A stretch of 64,000 nt of DNA from Mycobacterium szulgai (lineage in GTDB: Bacteria; Actinomycetota; Actinomycetes; Mycobacteriales; Mycobacteriaceae). Below the pieces are notes generated by a model that had not been told where the DNA came from, made no database searches, and was given only the letters and a program-made list of their open reading frames with translations. The stretch lies in assembly GCF_002116635.1 (NCBI RefSeq), contig NZ_LQPW01000145.1, positions 1-64,000 on the forward strand, given 5' to 3'. Within the stretch, counting starts at the first letter, position 1. The number at the start of each line of letters is the position of its first letter. Of the stretch, positions 8,201-16,688 are shown piece by piece. Both the position numbers and the translations under genes were made by a program.

Positions 8201-10600
8201 CTAAATCGGCGGCCTCGCTCTACCCTGCATGGCCTCCCACACCCGCGACGGCGTCAGCGGCATATCGGCGTGCCGAACCCCGTACGGCGCCAACGCATCC
8301 ACCACCGCGTTCACCACCGCGGGCGGCGAACCCACCGTGGCCGATTCGCCGATGCCCTTGGCCCCGATGGGATGATGCGGCGACGGCGTCACGGTGTGCC
8401 CAGTCTCCAGGTGCGGCACCTCGAGTGCGGTGGGGATCAGGTAATCCATCAGCGAGCCGCCCAGGCAGTTGCCCTCTTCGTCGAAGGCGATCATCTCCAT
8501 CAACGCCATGCCGATGCCGTCGACGATGCCGCCGTGCACCTGGCCCTCGATGATCATCGGATTGATCCGGGTGCCGCAGTCGTCGACGGCAAGAAAGCGC
8601 CGCACCTTGACCACCCCGGTGCCCGGATCCACGTCCACCACACAGAAATACGCGCCGTACGGGTAGGTGAGATTCGACGGGTTGTAACAGATCTGGGCGT
8701 CCAGCCCACCCTCGATGCCTTCGGGCAGATCACCGGCGCCGTGCGCGCGCATCGCGATGTCCTGAATCGTCACCGACGCCGACGGGTCACCCTTGACGTG
8801 GAAAGATCCCTTCTCCCACTCCAAGTCGGCGACCGACACTTCCAGCATGCCCGACGCGATGATCCTGGCCTTGTCGCGGATCTTGCGCGCCACCAGCGCC
8901 GCGGCCGCACCCGACACCGGCGTGGACCGGCTGCCGTAGGTACCCAACCCGAACGGCGTCTGGTCGGTGTCGCCGTGCACCACGTCGATATCGTCGGGCG
9001 GGATGCCCAGCTCTTCGGCGACGATCTGGGCGAACGTCGTCTCGTGGCCCTGGCCCTGCGTCTGAACCGAAAGCCGCACCACGGCTTTGCCCGTCGGGTG
9101 CACCCGCAGCTCGCAGCCGTCAGCCATGCCAAGACCAAGGATGTCCATGTCCTTGCGTGGACCTGCGCCCACGGCCTCGGTGAAGAACGCCATCCCGATG
9201 CCCATCAACTCGCCGCGCTCCCGCTTGGCGGCCTGCTCGGCACGCAACGCGTCATAGCCGATCATGCCCATCGCCTTGCGCATGGTGGTCTCGTAGTCAC
9301 CCGAGTCGTACGTCCAGCCGGTCTTGCTCTGGTAGGGGAATTGCTCGGGCCTCAACAGGTTTCGCAGCCGCAGCTCGGCTGGGTCCATCTTCAGGTCGAA
9401 GGCCAGGCAATCCACCAGGCGCTCAACGAGATACACGGCCTCGGTGATCCGGAACGAGCACGCATACGCCACACCGCCGGGCGCCTTGTTGGTGTAGACG
9501 GCGGTCATGTGGCAGTAGGCGGCCTCGATGTCGTAGCTGCCGGTGAACACCCCGAAGAAACCGGCCGGGTACTTGACCGGCGCCGCGGTGCCGTTGAACG
9601 CGCCGTGGTCGGCCAGCACGTTGGTCCGGATCGCCAGGATCTTGCCCTCGTTCGTGGCGGCGATCTCGCCGACCATGATGTAGTCGCGGGCAAACCCCGT
9701 TGAGGTCAGGTTCTCGCTGCGGTCCTCCATCCATTTCACCGGCTTGCCCAGCAGCAGCGAGCCGACGATGGCGCACACATAGCCGGGGTAGATCGGCACC
9801 TTGTTGCCGAAACCGCCGCCGATGTCGGGCGAGATCACCTGAATCTTGTGCTCGGGCAGGCCCGCCACCAACGCGTACAGCGTGCGGTGTGCGTGCGGCG
9901 CCTGAGAGGTGGACCACAGCGTCAGCTTTCCGGTGACCGGGTCCAAATCGGCTACTGCACCACAGGTTTCCATCGGCGCCGGGTGCACGCGGGGGTAGAC
10001 GATCTCCTGCTTGACGACGACGTCGGCCTTCGCGAACGCCGCCTCGGTGGCGGCCGCGTCGCCCGTCTGCCAGTCGAAACAATGGTTGTCGGTCTTACCG
10101 TCCAGGTCGGTACGGATGACCGGAGCCGACGGGTCCAGCGCCCTGCGCACATCGATGACGGGATCCAGCGGGTCGTACTCGACGTCGATCAACTCCAGGG
10201 CGTCGCGCGCCGAATAGCGGTCCTCGGCAACGACGAACGCCACCTCCTGGCCCTGGAAGCGCACCTTGTCGGTGGCCAGCACGGCCTGTACGTCGTTGGA
10301 CAGCGTCGGCATCCAGGCCAGGCCCTTCTCGGCCAGCGCGGCACCGGTCACCACCAGCTTGACCTTCGGATGTGCTTGCGCGGCAGTAACATCGACGCTG
10401 ACGATGCGGGCGTGCGCGTACGGCGAACGCAGGATCGCCAAATGCAGCATGCCGGGCAGTGTCACATCGTCGACGTAGCGGCCGCGGCCACGGATGAATC
10501 GGGGGTCCTCCTTGCGCAACATCCGGCCATAGCCACACGGCTTCTGGTCGTTGTCGGCGGTGTCCTCGGGTGAGGGGGGTTTTGACTCGATGGTCGTCAT
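8201..10600 (-). CDS. cutL: Aerobic CO dehydrogenase-type large (molybdenum) subunit, form I motif
   Basis: The protein is 799 aa from the ATG at 10598-10600, which overlaps the small-subunit stop by 4 bases. The a/b hammerhead region (GYGRMLRKEDPRFIRGRGRYVDD) leads into the Mo-pterin domains. The active-site loop AYACSFR, with Cys381, fits the AYxCSFR signature of form I CO dehydrogenases, in which this Cys bridges Cu to Mo. The catalytic Glu motif KGIGES is near the C-terminus. With cutM and cutS it should form an (LMS)2 enzyme oxidising CO to CO2. An open frame continues upstream to 10966, but that extension is an out-of-frame image of cutS. Confidence 0.95.
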   Translation of the reverse strand: MTTIESKPPSPEDTADNDQKPCGYGRMLRKEDPRFIRGRGRYVDDVTLPGMLHLAILRSPYAHARIVSVDVTAAQAHPKVKLVVTGAALAEKGLAWMPTLSNDVQAVLATDKVRFQGQEVAFVVAEDRYSARDALELIDVEYDPLDPVIDVRRALDPSAPVIRTDLDGKTDNHCFDWQTGDAAATEAAFAKADVVVKQEIVYPRVHPAPMETCGAVADLDPVTGKLTLWSTSQAPHAHRTLYALVAGLPEHKIQVISPDIGGGFGNKVPIYPGYVCAIVGSLLLGKPVKWMEDRSENLTSTGFARDYIMVGEIAATNEGKILAIRTNVLADHGAFNGTAAPVKYPAGFFGVFTGSYDIEAAYCHMTAVYTNKAPGGVAYACSFRITEAVYLVERLVDCLAFDLKMDPAELRLRNLLRPEQFPYQSKTGWTYDSGDYETTMRKAMGMIGYDALRAEQAAKRERGELMGIGMAFFTEAVGAGPRKDMDILGLGMADGCELRVHPTGKAVVRLSVQTQGQGHETTFAQIVAEELGIPPDDIDVVHGDTDQTPFGLGTYGSRSTPVSGAAAALVARKIRDKARIIASGMLEVSVADLEWEKGSFHVKGDPSASVTIQDIAMRAHGAGDLPEGIEGGLDAQICYNPSNLTYPYGAYFCVVDVDPGTGVVKVRRFLAVDDCGTRINPMIIEGQVHGGIVDGIGMALMEMIAFDEEGNCLGGSLMDYLIPTALEVPHLETGHTVTPSPHHPIGAKGIGESATVGSPPAVVNAVVDALAPYGVRHADMPLTPSRVWEAMQGRARPPI

Positions 10601-11079
10601 GAGGTGGCCGCCTCCGTCTCGGCGTGCTGCGCGGCCCATTGGATGGACCGAACGATGGTGGTGTATCCGGTACACCGGCAGATCTGACCGGAGATGGCCT
10701 CCCGGATGGTCTCCTCGTCGGGATCGGGGTCGCGGTCCAGCAGGGCGCGCGCGGTGATCATCATTCCCGGTGTGCAGAAACCACATTGCAGCCCGTGGCA
10801 ACGCATGAACCCCTCCTGCACCGGATCCAGGGTCCCGTCCGGCGCGGCGAGCCCTTCGACGGTGCGCACGCTGTGGCCGGACGCCATCACGGCCAGCATG
10901 GTGCACGACTTCACCGGCACCCCGTCCACGTCGACCACGCATGTTCCGCAGTTGCTGGTGTCGCATCCCCAGTGAGTTCCAGTGAGCCGCAACTGATCCC
11001 GCAAGAAGTGCACCAACAGCATCCGCGGTTCGACTTCGGCGCTCACCTGTTCGCCGTTTACGGTCATGTTGATTTCCAC
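10597..11079 (-). CDS. cutS: CO dehydrogenase-type small subunit, two [2Fe-2S] clusters
   Basis: The protein is about 160 aa. The N-terminal plant-ferredoxin-type cluster ligands are in GCDTSNCGTC plus a later Cys (KSCTML). The C-terminal helical cluster ligands are in CHGLQCGFC and CRCTGY. This subunit passes electrons from the Mo site to FAD. The GTG at 11079 gives MEINMTVNG; an ATG four codons later is possible. It sits 2 bases after cutM and overlaps cutL by 4. Confidence 0.95.
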   Translation of the reverse strand: MEINMTVNGEQVSAEVEPRMLLVHFLRDQLRLTGTHWGCDTSNCGTCVVDVDGVPVKSCTMLAVMASGHSVRTVEGLAAPDGTLDPVQEGFMRCHGLQCGFCTPGMMITARALLDRDPDPDEETIREAISGQICRCTGYTTIVRSIQWAAQHAETEAATS

Positions 11080-11081
11080 AG

Positions 11082-11972
11082 TTAGTTCCCTTCCGGCTCA
11101 GGGATATTGCGCACTCGCTCCACCGCGGCGCGCAGCGTGCGGATGGTCAGCTCACACGCCAGATGGCGCTTGTATTCGGCAGTGCCGCGAATGTCGGCCG
11201 CCGGATCGCAGGCTTCCGCCGCAAGGCGGCCCGCTTCGGCGAAGGTTTCCTCGGTAACGGGCCGGCCGACCAGCCATGCGGACAGCTCGGCCAGCGCGCC
11301 CGCATCGGGATTCACCGCGGTCAGCCCGACACGGCCGGCGGCTATCGAACCGTTGTCCAGCGTGACGCATGACCCCGCCGCCGTCACCGCCCAGTCCCCC
11401 ACCCGGCGTTCCACCTTGGCATATGCGCTGGAAGTCTTGTGCCGCAATGGAATTCGCACTTCGATCAGCATTTCGTTGGGCGACACCGCGGTCTCGTACG
11501 GGCCGACCAGGAAGTCGTCGATGCCGACTTCCCGCTCGCCGGACGGACCCCGCACCAGGCACGTCGCCCCCAACACCAGGCACACCGTCGACAGGTCCTC
11601 GGCCGGGTCGGCCTGGCACAGCGAGCCGCCCAGAGTGCCGCGGTTACGCACCACCGGGTCGGCGATCACCCGTTCGGCATCGCGGAAGATCGGGCACACC
11701 GCGGCCAGCGTGTCCGACTCGAGAATCTCGCGGTGCCGCGTCATGGCGCCTATTCGCACCAGCGTCGGATCGGTGATCACGTATCCCAGTTCCGGGGCCA
11801 GGTCGTTGATATCGACGAGGTACTCGGGGTTGGCGATACGCAGCTTCATCATCGGCAGCAGGCTGTGTCCGCCGGCGACGATGCGTGCCGTCTCGCCCAA
11901 TCGATCCAGCAGTCCGATGGCGTGGTCGACGCTGGTTGCGCGTTCGTACTCGAAGGGGCCAGGTACTTGCAT
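11082..11972 (-). CDS. cutM: CO dehydrogenase-type medium subunit, FAD-binding
   Basis: The protein is 296 aa. FAD-binding motifs of the vanillyl-alcohol-oxidase fold are present: AGGHSLLPMMKLR near the N-terminus and TLGGSLCQADPAEDL in the middle. It is the first gene of the cutM-cutS-cutL run (Rv0375c-Rv0373c order). A 24-bp palindrome lies 40-63 bases upstream of the ATG, inside the only gap that could hold the operon promoter. Confidence 0.94.
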   Translation of the reverse strand: MQVPGPFEYERATSVDHAIGLLDRLGETARIVAGGHSLLPMMKLRIANPEYLVDINDLAPELGYVITDPTLVRIGAMTRHREILESDTLAAVCPIFRDAERVIADPVVRNRGTLGGSLCQADPAEDLSTVCLVLGATCLVRGPSGEREVGIDDFLVGPYETAVSPNEMLIEVRIPLRHKTSSAYAKVERRVGDWAVTAAGSCVTLDNGSIAAGRVGLTAVNPDAGALAELSAWLVGRPVTEETFAEAGRLAAEACDPAADIRGTAEYKRHLACELTIRTLRAAVERVRNIPEPEGN

Positions 11973-12011
11973 GCGGCTCAGTGTCTGCCGCTATCCGACA
12001 CGGGTCAATAT

Positions 12012-12035
12012 CGAGTTAAGTGATCCTTTAACTCG
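12012..12035. promoter_or_regulatory. 24-bp palindrome upstream of cutM, candidate operator
   Basis: Arms CGAGTTAA (12012-12019) and TTAACTCG (12028-12035) are perfect complements around an 8-base spacer. The site lies between the 3' end of the xdhC/coxI gene and cutM, the likely promoter of the cutMSL run. AT-rich dyads of this kind are typical LysR operators, and a LysR gene sits 1.2 kb away. LysR control is known for cut genes in Mycobacterium sp. JC1 (CutR). That this is the binding site is inference; a short terminator is the alternative. Confidence 0.55.
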
Positions 12036-12043
12036 TCTGACCA

Positions 12044-13177
12044 CTAGGCCTCTACCTGCGCGTCATGGTGGATGCGGCCGCCGATTTCGGCCAGCGGCCG
12101 GCCGCGGCCACCCCACCGCCGGGCGATGATGTCGGCGGCGATCGACACCGCCGTCTCCTCTGGGGTGCGGGCGCCGAGGTCCAGTCCGATCGGGCTGGAC
12201 AGCCGGCTCAACTCGGCCTCGGTGAGGCCCACCGCCCGTAGCCGGTCCATCCGGTCATCGTGGGTTTGACGCGATCCCATCGCACCCACGTAGCCGACCC
12301 GCGGCAGCCGCAACGCCACCTCGAGCAGCGGCACGTCGAACTTCGGATCGTGGGTCAGCACGCAGATCACCGTGCGCTCGTCGATGGCGCCCGCCGCCGC
12401 CTGCGCCGCCAGGTAGCGGTGCGGCCACTCGACGACAACCTCGTCGGCGGTCGGGAAGCGCACCGAGGTCGCGAACACCGCCCGCGCATCGCACACCGTC
12501 ACCCGGTAACCGAGGAAAGAGCCCTGCCGGGTAATCGCAGCGGCGAAGTCGATGGCACCGAACACCAGCATCCGCGGGCGCGGCGCGTGACTGGACACGA
12601 AGACCTCCATGCCGTCGCCGCGGCGCTGCCCGTCGGGACCGTACTCGAGGATCTCGTTGCGCCCCAGCGCCAGCAGACCCCGCGCGTCGTCGATGACCGC
12701 CGCGTCGGCGCGCGCCGACCCCAGAGACCCGACCGCGCTGTCCGGCCGCACCACCAGCCGGCGGCCAATCCACTGTGCATCGGGGTGGGCGATCACGGTC
12801 GCGACGGCCACCGGCCGGTGGGCCTCGATGTCGGCGGCCACCTCGCCCAATTCGGGAAACGTTGCCCGGGAGATGGACTCGACGAACACATCGATGATGC
12901 CGCCGCAGGTCAGGCCGACGGCAAACGCGTCGTCGTCGCTGACGCCATACCGTTCCAACTGCGGCGCCCCGGCCCGAGCCACCTCCATGGCGAGCTCGTA
13001 GACGGCACCCTCGACGCACCCGCCGGACACCGATCCGCTCACCGAGCCGTCCGGTGCCACCACCATCGAGGCGCCCGGCGGCCGTGGCGCCGACCGCATC
13101 GTCCGCACCACCGTGCCCACGCCCGCGGTGGCACCGGTGCGCCAGATCGACATCAGCTCGGCAAGCACGTCGCGCAC
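12044..13177 (-). CDS. XdhC/CoxI family protein, long two-domain form (Rv0376c counterpart)
   Basis: The protein is 377 aa from a GTG start. The XdhC N-terminal domain is clear (PPGASMVVAPDG, SVSGGCVEGAVYE), a Rossmann domain begins at MLVFGAIDFAAA, and the C-terminal signature SPIGLDLGARTPEETAVSIAAD is present. CoxI-type proteins help prepare the sulfurated or copper-loaded molybdenum centre. It is a distant paralogue of the shorter XdhC at 7428-8168. It begins only 34 bases from the divergent LysR gene, so both promoters share a very small space. Confidence 0.9.
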   Translation of the reverse strand: MRDVLAELMSIWRTGATAGVGTVVRTMRSAPRPPGASMVVAPDGSVSGSVSGGCVEGAVYELAMEVARAGAPQLERYGVSDDDAFAVGLTCGGIIDVFVESISRATFPELGEVAADIEAHRPVAVATVIAHPDAQWIGRRLVVRPDSAVGSLGSARADAAVIDDARGLLALGRNEILEYGPDGQRRGDGMEVFVSSHAPRPRMLVFGAIDFAAAITRQGSFLGYRVTVCDARAVFATSVRFPTADEVVVEWPHRYLAAQAAAGAIDERTVICVLTHDPKFDVPLLEVALRLPRVGYVGAMGSRQTHDDRMDRLRAVGLTEAELSRLSSPIGLDLGARTPEETAVSIAADIIARRWGGRGRPLAEIGGRIHHDAQVEA

Positions 13178-13211
13178 CCTCCCAAATTAGGCCGCGAAGT
13201 AGGCTCAGACC

Positions 13212-14177
13212 ATGACTCCGGCTCAACTTCGGGCCTATTCAGCGGTGGTGCGGTTGGGCTCGGTCCGGGCCGCCGCCGCGGAACTGGGCGTTTCCGACGC
13301 CGGAGTCTCGATGCATGTGGCGGCGTTACGCAAGGAACTCGACGACCAATTGTTCACCAGGACCGGTGCCGGCCTGGCGTTCACGCCTGGCGGGCTGCGG
13401 CTGGCCAGCCGTGCGGTGGAAATCCTGGGGCTGCAACAGCAAACCGCGATCGAGGTGACCGAGGCCGCGCACGGGCGCCGGTTGTTGCGGATCGCGGCGT
13501 CCAGCACCTTCGCCGAGCACGCCGCGCCCGGCTTGATCGAGCTGTTCTCGTCGCGGGCCGACGACCTGTCCGTCGAGTTGAGCGTGCATCCGACCAGCCA
13601 ATTCCGTGAGCTGATCTGCTCGCGTGCCGTCGACATCGCCATCGGCCCGGCCAGCGAGAGTTCCTCGGGGGCCGACGGCTCCATCTTCGTGCGGCCCTTT
13701 CTGAAGTATCAGATCATCACCGTGGTTGCGCCCAATAGCCCACTGGCCGTGGGCATTCCGACGCCGGGACTTTTGCGGCAGCAACAGTGGATGCTAGGCC
13801 CGTCGGCCGGCAGCGTGGACGGCGAGATCGCAACCATGTTGCGCGACTTGGCAATTCCGGAGGCACAGCAGCGGATCTTCCAAAGCGACGCCGCCGCCCT
13901 GGAGGAGGTCATGCGGGTTGGCGGCGCCACGCTGACGATCGGCTTCGCCGTCGCCAAGGACCTGGCCGCCCGGCGGCTGATCCACGTGACCGGTTCGGGA
14001 CTGGACAAGGCCGGCGAGTGGTGTGCGGTGACGTTGGCGCCATCGGCGCGTCAGCCCGCCGTCTCCGAGCTGGTCCGCTTCATCACCACACCCAGGTGCA
14101 TCCAGGCGATGATCCGCGGCAGTGGGGTCGGCGTGACCAGGTTCCGCCCAAAGGTTCACGTCACGCTGTGGAGTTAG
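13212..14177 (+). CDS. LysR-family transcriptional regulator (Rv0377 counterpart)
   Basis: The protein is 321 aa. The N-terminal winged HTH (MTPAQLRAYSAVVRLGSVRAAAAELGVSDAGVS, residues 1-60) is typical of LysR regulators and is followed by a two-lobe effector domain. Divergent orientation to the xdhC/coxI gene with a 34-base gap is the classic LysR arrangement and suggests that it controls the hydroxylase cluster. The ligand is unknown. A CutR-like function is plausible by context. Confidence 0.88.
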   Translation: MTPAQLRAYSAVVRLGSVRAAAAELGVSDAGVSMHVAALRKELDDQLFTRTGAGLAFTPGGLRLASRAVEILGLQQQTAIEVTEAAHGRRLLRIAASSTFAEHAAPGLIELFSSRADDLSVELSVHPTSQFRELICSRAVDIAIGPASESSSGADGSIFVRPFLKYQIITVVAPNSPLAVGIPTPGLLRQQQWMLGPSAGSVDGEIATMLRDLAIPEAQQRIFQSDAAALEEVMRVGGATLTIGFAVAKDLAARRLIHVTGSGLDKAGEWCAVTLAPSARQPAVSELVRFITTPRCIQAMIRGSGVGVTRFRPKVHVTLWS

Positions 14178-14194
14178 CTATACGCTTTACCCCC

Positions 14195-14413
14195 ATGAGC
14201 GTCTACAAGGTGATCGACATCATCGGGACCAGCCCCACCTCGTGGGAGGCGGCCGCGGCCGAAGCCGTAATGCGGGCGCGCGACAGCGTCGACGACATCC
14301 GGGTGGCCCGAGTCATCGAGCAGGACATGGCCGTGGACAACGAGGGCAAGATCACCTACCGCATCAAGCTGGAGGTCTCCTTCAAGATGCGCCCGGTCAA
14401 ACCGCGCGACTAG
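14195..14413 (+). CDS. secE2: Dodecin (annotated SecE2 in M. tuberculosis)
   Basis: The protein is 72 aa: MSVYKVIDIIGTSPTSWEAA at the start and KMRPVKPRD at the end. Length, the early Trp in SPTSWEAA and the strand-helix-strand-strand pattern match dodecins, which form 12-subunit flavin- or CoA-binding shells. The M. tuberculosis protein was named SecE2 although it is a dodecin, not a translocon subunit. The ATG at 14195 lies 17 bases after the LysR stop, so the two may be co-transcribed. Confidence 0.93.
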   Translation: MSVYKVIDIIGTSPTSWEAAAAEAVMRARDSVDDIRVARVIEQDMAVDNEGKITYRIKLEVSFKMRPVKPRD

Positions 14414-14466
14414 TTCGCTGTACGGGAGTCGGCCAAACGCCTCCGGGCGGTCATGCTGAGCCCGTT

Positions 14467-14580
14467 GAGTGTGCGCTCAGGGCTTCGAGCGTGAACCCTG
14501 GGCTTTCATCGTGAAACCCGGGTGGTGGTTTCGCCTTCTGGCCGCCCTGCGTGCACACGCGAAGCCACAGGCGCACACTC
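14467..14580. repeat. Long-span inverted repeat between convergent genes
   Basis: GAGTGTGCGC (14467-14476) and GCGCACACTC (14571-14580) are perfect 10-base complements that bracket about 94 bases. The enclosed sequence has further partial complementarity (CTTCGAGCGTG near 14482 against CACACGCGAAG near 14554). It fills the gap between the dodecin gene and the convergent methyltransferase gene. It may act as a bidirectional terminator, or be a copy of a mycobacterial intergenic hairpin element carrying the GAGCGTG word also seen at 25489-25495. Confidence 0.5.
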
Positions 14581-14590
14581 GGCTAGAGAT

Positions 14591-15244
14591 TCACCACGCC
14601 CGAGACAGATCCGCGTGCTGCCGGATCCAGGCATGCATCGCGATCCCGGCCGCAACGCCGGCATTGATGCTGCGCGTCGAGCCGAACTGGGCGATCGACA
14701 CCGTCAGCGCCGCGCCCGCGCGGGTGTCATCGGTGATGCCGGGCCCCTCCTGACCGAACACCAGCAAGCAGTCGCGCGGTAACGCCGTCTCCTCCAGCCG
14801 TGCGGCACCGGGCACATTGTCCACCGCGACCACCGTCAAACCCGCCCGCGCCGCGAAGTCCAGTAGCTCGGCGGTGTTGTCGTGGTGGCACAGCCGCTGA
14901 TAGCGATCGGTCACCATGGCGCCGCGCCGGTTCCAGCGTCGCCGCCCCACTATGTGCACGGTGTCCACGGCGAAGGCGTTGGCGGTGCGCACCACCGAGC
15001 CGATGTTGGCGTCGTGGCCGAAGTTCTCGATCGCCACGTGCAGGGCATGGCGGCGCCCGTCGATATCGGCGACGATCGCCTCTCGCGTCCAGTATCGATA
15101 GGCGTCCACGACATTGCGAGTATCCCCGTCGCGCAACAGGATTGGGTCATACCGCGGGTCGTCCGGCGGCTTCCCCGGCCACGGTCCGACACCGCCGGCC
15201 GGTGCACCCCACTCGGTGGGGCCGGGCTCACCGCTCGAACTCAT
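14591..15244 (-). CDS. TrmH/SpoU-family RNA 2'-O-methyltransferase (Rv0380c counterpart)
   Basis: The protein is 217 aa. SPOUT motifs are visible: motif 1 in NFGHDANIGSVVRTANAF, motif 2 in LLVFGQEGPGI, and motif 3 in VSIAQFGSTRSINAGVAAGIAMHAW. These proteins fold as a trefoil knot and methylate rRNA or tRNA ribose using S-adenosylmethionine. The target here is unknown. The ATG at 15242-15244 overlaps the upstream lipoprotein stop by 4 bases. An open frame continues further upstream, but it is the image of the lipoprotein and pyrE genes. Confidence 0.9.
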   Translation of the reverse strand: MSSSGEPGPTEWGAPAGGVGPWPGKPPDDPRYDPILLRDGDTRNVVDAYRYWTREAIVADIDGRRHALHVAIENFGHDANIGSVVRTANAFAVDTVHIVGRRRWNRRGAMVTDRYQRLCHHDNTAELLDFAARAGLTVVAVDNVPGAARLEETALPRDCLLVFGQEGPGITDDTRAGAALTVSIAQFGSTRSINAGVAAGIAMHAWIRQHADLSRAW

Positions 15245-16137
15245 TGGGTGGTCCACACCGCGGCGTGGGTGCCCACGATCGCCACCGTCGCATACAGCAG
15301 CGCCTCGTTGATCTCGCCCTGCGTGCACAGCGAGGCGTTGAACTGCACCGCATCTCGCGACGCCTCGGGCAGCACCAGCACCGAGGATCCGTAGGCGGAG
15401 CAGGCCGGGTTCAGCCCGCGGCCGGGCAGCGTCGGCGCGGCCAGCAGCATCATCGGCCCGCCGCGCTTGGCGGAATCGTCGCGATACCGCCCGGCCAACG
15501 CGTCGGCCTCCAGCCCCAGCAGCATGTAGCCGCTGCCGGTGAACGCCACCGGATCGCCCAGTTGCGCCTTGGTCAGCGGTGTTCCATCGGCCCGCCACGC
15601 CGAAATGCTGGTGGTCTTGACCACCAGTCCGGTGTCGTTCTGGTTGGTGGGCAGCAGCCCCACCGGGAAAGCGGCCGGGTAGGCGGCGGCGGTGTCGGCG
15701 ATCCGGTCCCGCGGCGAATAGGTGTACACGCCGCGGACCGCGCTGCGGTCTTTGAGCGGGCCCATGCAGACGCTGCCGGTGAGCCGGTCGGGCGGCGCCG
15801 ACAGCGGCTTGTCGACCTTGACCACGTGCGTCATCGCATCGCCGCAACTGCCGAGCCCGTCGGACTCCAGCGGGTGCGCCAGCGCGCCGTACAGGCCATA
15901 GCGAATGTCCTCGGCCTTGGCGTGCGGCGCGCGCGGATCGGTGGGCGACGCGTCGATGTCGATCAGCACATAGTCGCCATCCCAGCGCAGGTTCGATACC
16001 GACATGTTCCAGCCCAGCACCGCCACCGATTCGCCGACCCGGACATTCGCGGCGCCGTAAACAGAGCCGGGACGATTCGAACCAGAGCAGCCCGCCAGGC
16101 AGACCGCCACCAGCGCCAGCGCCAGCAGCACACGCAC
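15241..16137 (-). CDS. Putative lipoprotein, conserved mycobacterial (Rv0381c counterpart)
   Basis: The protein is 298 aa. The signal peptide MRVLLALALVAVCLAGC ends in a lipobox (LAGC, lipidated Cys17), so it should be anchored on the outer face of the cytoplasmic membrane. The mature part has several Cys residues (GSCGD, VCMGPL, NPACSAYG, SLCTQG) that could form disulfides. I recognise no enzymatic motif. It overlaps the methyltransferase gene by 4 bases and starts 5 bases after pyrE. Confidence 0.82.
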   Translation of the reverse strand: MRVLLALALVAVCLAGCSGSNRPGSVYGAANVRVGESVAVLGWNMSVSNLRWDGDYVLIDIDASPTDPRAPHAKAEDIRYGLYGALAHPLESDGLGSCGDAMTHVVKVDKPLSAPPDRLTGSVCMGPLKDRSAVRGVYTYSPRDRIADTAAAYPAAFPVGLLPTNQNDTGLVVKTTSISAWRADGTPLTKAQLGDPVAFTGSGYMLLGLEADALAGRYRDDSAKRGGPMMLLAAPTLPGRGLNPACSAYGSSVLVLPEASRDAVQFNASLCTQGEINEALLYATVAIVGTHAAVWTTQ

Positions 16138-16142
16138 GCGGC

Positions 16143-16688
16143 CTAGCCCAACCCCAGCTCGGCCAGGCCCAGCACGCTGCGGTAGGGCAGGCCTTCGGCC
16201 TCGATGGCCTCGGCGGCGCCGGTCGCACGGTCCACCACGGTGGCCACCCCGACGACCTCACCACCGGCCTCGCGCACGGCGTGTACCGCCGTCAGCGCCG
16301 AACCGCCCGTCGTGCTGGTGTCCTCGACCACCAGCACGCGCCGGCCGGAAACGTCGCTGCCCTCGATAAGTCGTTGCATACCATGGGTTTTCACCGACTT
16401 GCGCACCACGAACGCGTCGATCGGCCGTCCCGGAGCGTGCATGATCGCGGTGGCCACCGGATCGGCGCCCAGCGTCAGCCCGCCGACGAGCGCGTAGTCC
16501 CAGTCTTCGGTGAGTTCGCGCATCAGCCGCCCGATCAGCGCGGCCGCCCGGTGGTGCAGGGTGGCCCGGCGCAGGTCGACGTAATAGTCGGCCTCCTTGC
16601 CCGACGACAGCGTGACGCGGCCGTGCACCACCGAGAGCCGGCGCACCAGCTCAGCGAGCTCGTCGAGTTCAGGTCCGGCCACGGCCAC
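16143..16688 (-). CDS. pyrE: Orotate phosphoribosyltransferase
   Basis: The protein is 181 aa from a GTG start (a second GTG two codons later is possible). It converts orotate and PRPP to OMP in pyrimidine synthesis. The PRPP loop VLVVEDTSTTGGSAL is at residues 118-132, and SSGKEADYYVDLRR near residue 30 and VRKSVKTHG near 100 are family signatures. It overlaps the upstream SDR gene by 20 bases. Confidence 0.96.
   Translation of the reverse strand: MAVAGPELDELAELVRRLSVVHGRVTLSSGKEADYYVDLRRATLHHRAAALIGRLMRELTEDWDYALVGGLTLGADPVATAIMHAPGRPIDAFVVRKSVKTHGMQRLIEGSDVSGRRVLVVEDTSTTGGSALTAVHAVREAGGEVVGVATVVDRATGAAEAIEAEGLPYRSVLGLAELGLG

Noticed and set aside
10601..10966. N-terminal extension of the large CO dehydrogenase subunit (921-aa frame)
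   Set aside because: The extension is the out-of-frame image of cutS; the ATG at 10600 gives the family length of 799 aa and an ATGA overlap.
15245..16264. N-terminal extension of the TrmH-like protein (557-aa frame)
   Set aside because: It reads through the lipoprotein and pyrE genes in another frame; the ATG at 15244 fits the family.
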